Shown: positions 6,659-6,677 of the stretch, in pieces
How positions within the stretch are numbered: the first letter of the stretch is position 1
Layout of the letters: each line of letters begins with the position of its first letter
Source of the DNA: an uncultured Eubacteriaceae bacterium
Lineage (GTDB): Bacteria > Bacillota > Clostridia > Oscillospirales > Acutalibacteraceae
DNA length: 6,677 nt
Reading direction: 5' to 3'
Assembly (NCBI GenBank): GCA_937905915.1
Contig: CALCVR010000085.1
Span: 1-6,677, forward strand
Notes under the pieces: generated by a model
The model's input: only the letters and a program-made list of their open reading frames with translations
What the model was told of the DNA's origin: nothing
Databases searched by the model: none
Made by a program: the position numbers and the translations under genes

Positions 6659-6677
6659 GTGTCGTAAACCGGGTGTG

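Noticed and set aside
1..6677. CRISPR array, insertion sequence, tRNA or att-site repeats
   Set aside because: I looked for regularly spaced repeats, terminal inverted repeats with transposase motifs, and tRNA cloverleaf signatures, and saw none. The genes are continuous housekeeping loci with no composition break apart from the small A/T-rich island in tilS.

Overview
The window looks like ordinary chromosomal core sequence from a low-to-mid GC Bacillota, most likely a Clostridia-type bacterium of the Oscillospiraceae/Ruminococcaceae kind. The lineage rests on three points. The gene order tilS-hpt-ftsH is the conserved arrangement known from Bacillus subtilis and relatives. Strong AGGAGG-type Shine-Dalgarno (SD) sites precede the genes. 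A LiaF/YvqF-like membrane protein and a divergent GyrB/ParE-type protein are also present. The family placement is an inference; no rRNA or other species marker is in the window.

All five supported genes are on the minus strand, so transcription runs from right to left. In that order they are: tilS (tRNA-Ile lysidine synthetase, start about 6640), hpt (hypoxanthine phosphoribosyltransferase, start about 5300), ftsH (membrane AAA+ zinc protease, start about 4701), a four-helix membrane protein with a C-terminal domain of FGG repeats (LiaF-like, start 2792), and a type IIA topoisomerase B subunit (start 1913) that runs off the left edge without a stop codon. The first four genes are tightly packed, with gaps of about 5 to 60 bases and no convincing terminator, and are probably co-transcribed. 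A good sigma-A-type promoter candidate inside tilS (5586-5613) could give hpt-ftsH extra transcription.

The only sizeable gap is 1914-2060, 147 bases. In the minus transcript it holds two consecutive hairpins, then a promoter for the topoisomerase gene (-35 TTGAGA, 17-base spacer, -10 CATTAT). A perfect 8-3-8 palindrome covers the -35 box and looks like an operator. The topoisomerase gene therefore probably forms its own regulated unit. Its usual partner, a GyrA/ParC-type A subunit, may lie just beyond the left edge.

The products are housekeeping proteins: decoding of AUA codons, purine salvage, membrane protein quality control, envelope sensing or regulation, and DNA topology. I found no mobile element, CRISPR array, RNA gene or convincingly new multi-gene system. 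The points most worth a second look are the diverged ATP-binding motifs of the topoisomerase subunit, the palindrome on its promoter, the hairpin that would cover the ftsH SD, the promoter inside tilS, and the placement of a LiaF-like protein without LiaRS between ftsH and the topoisomerase gene.
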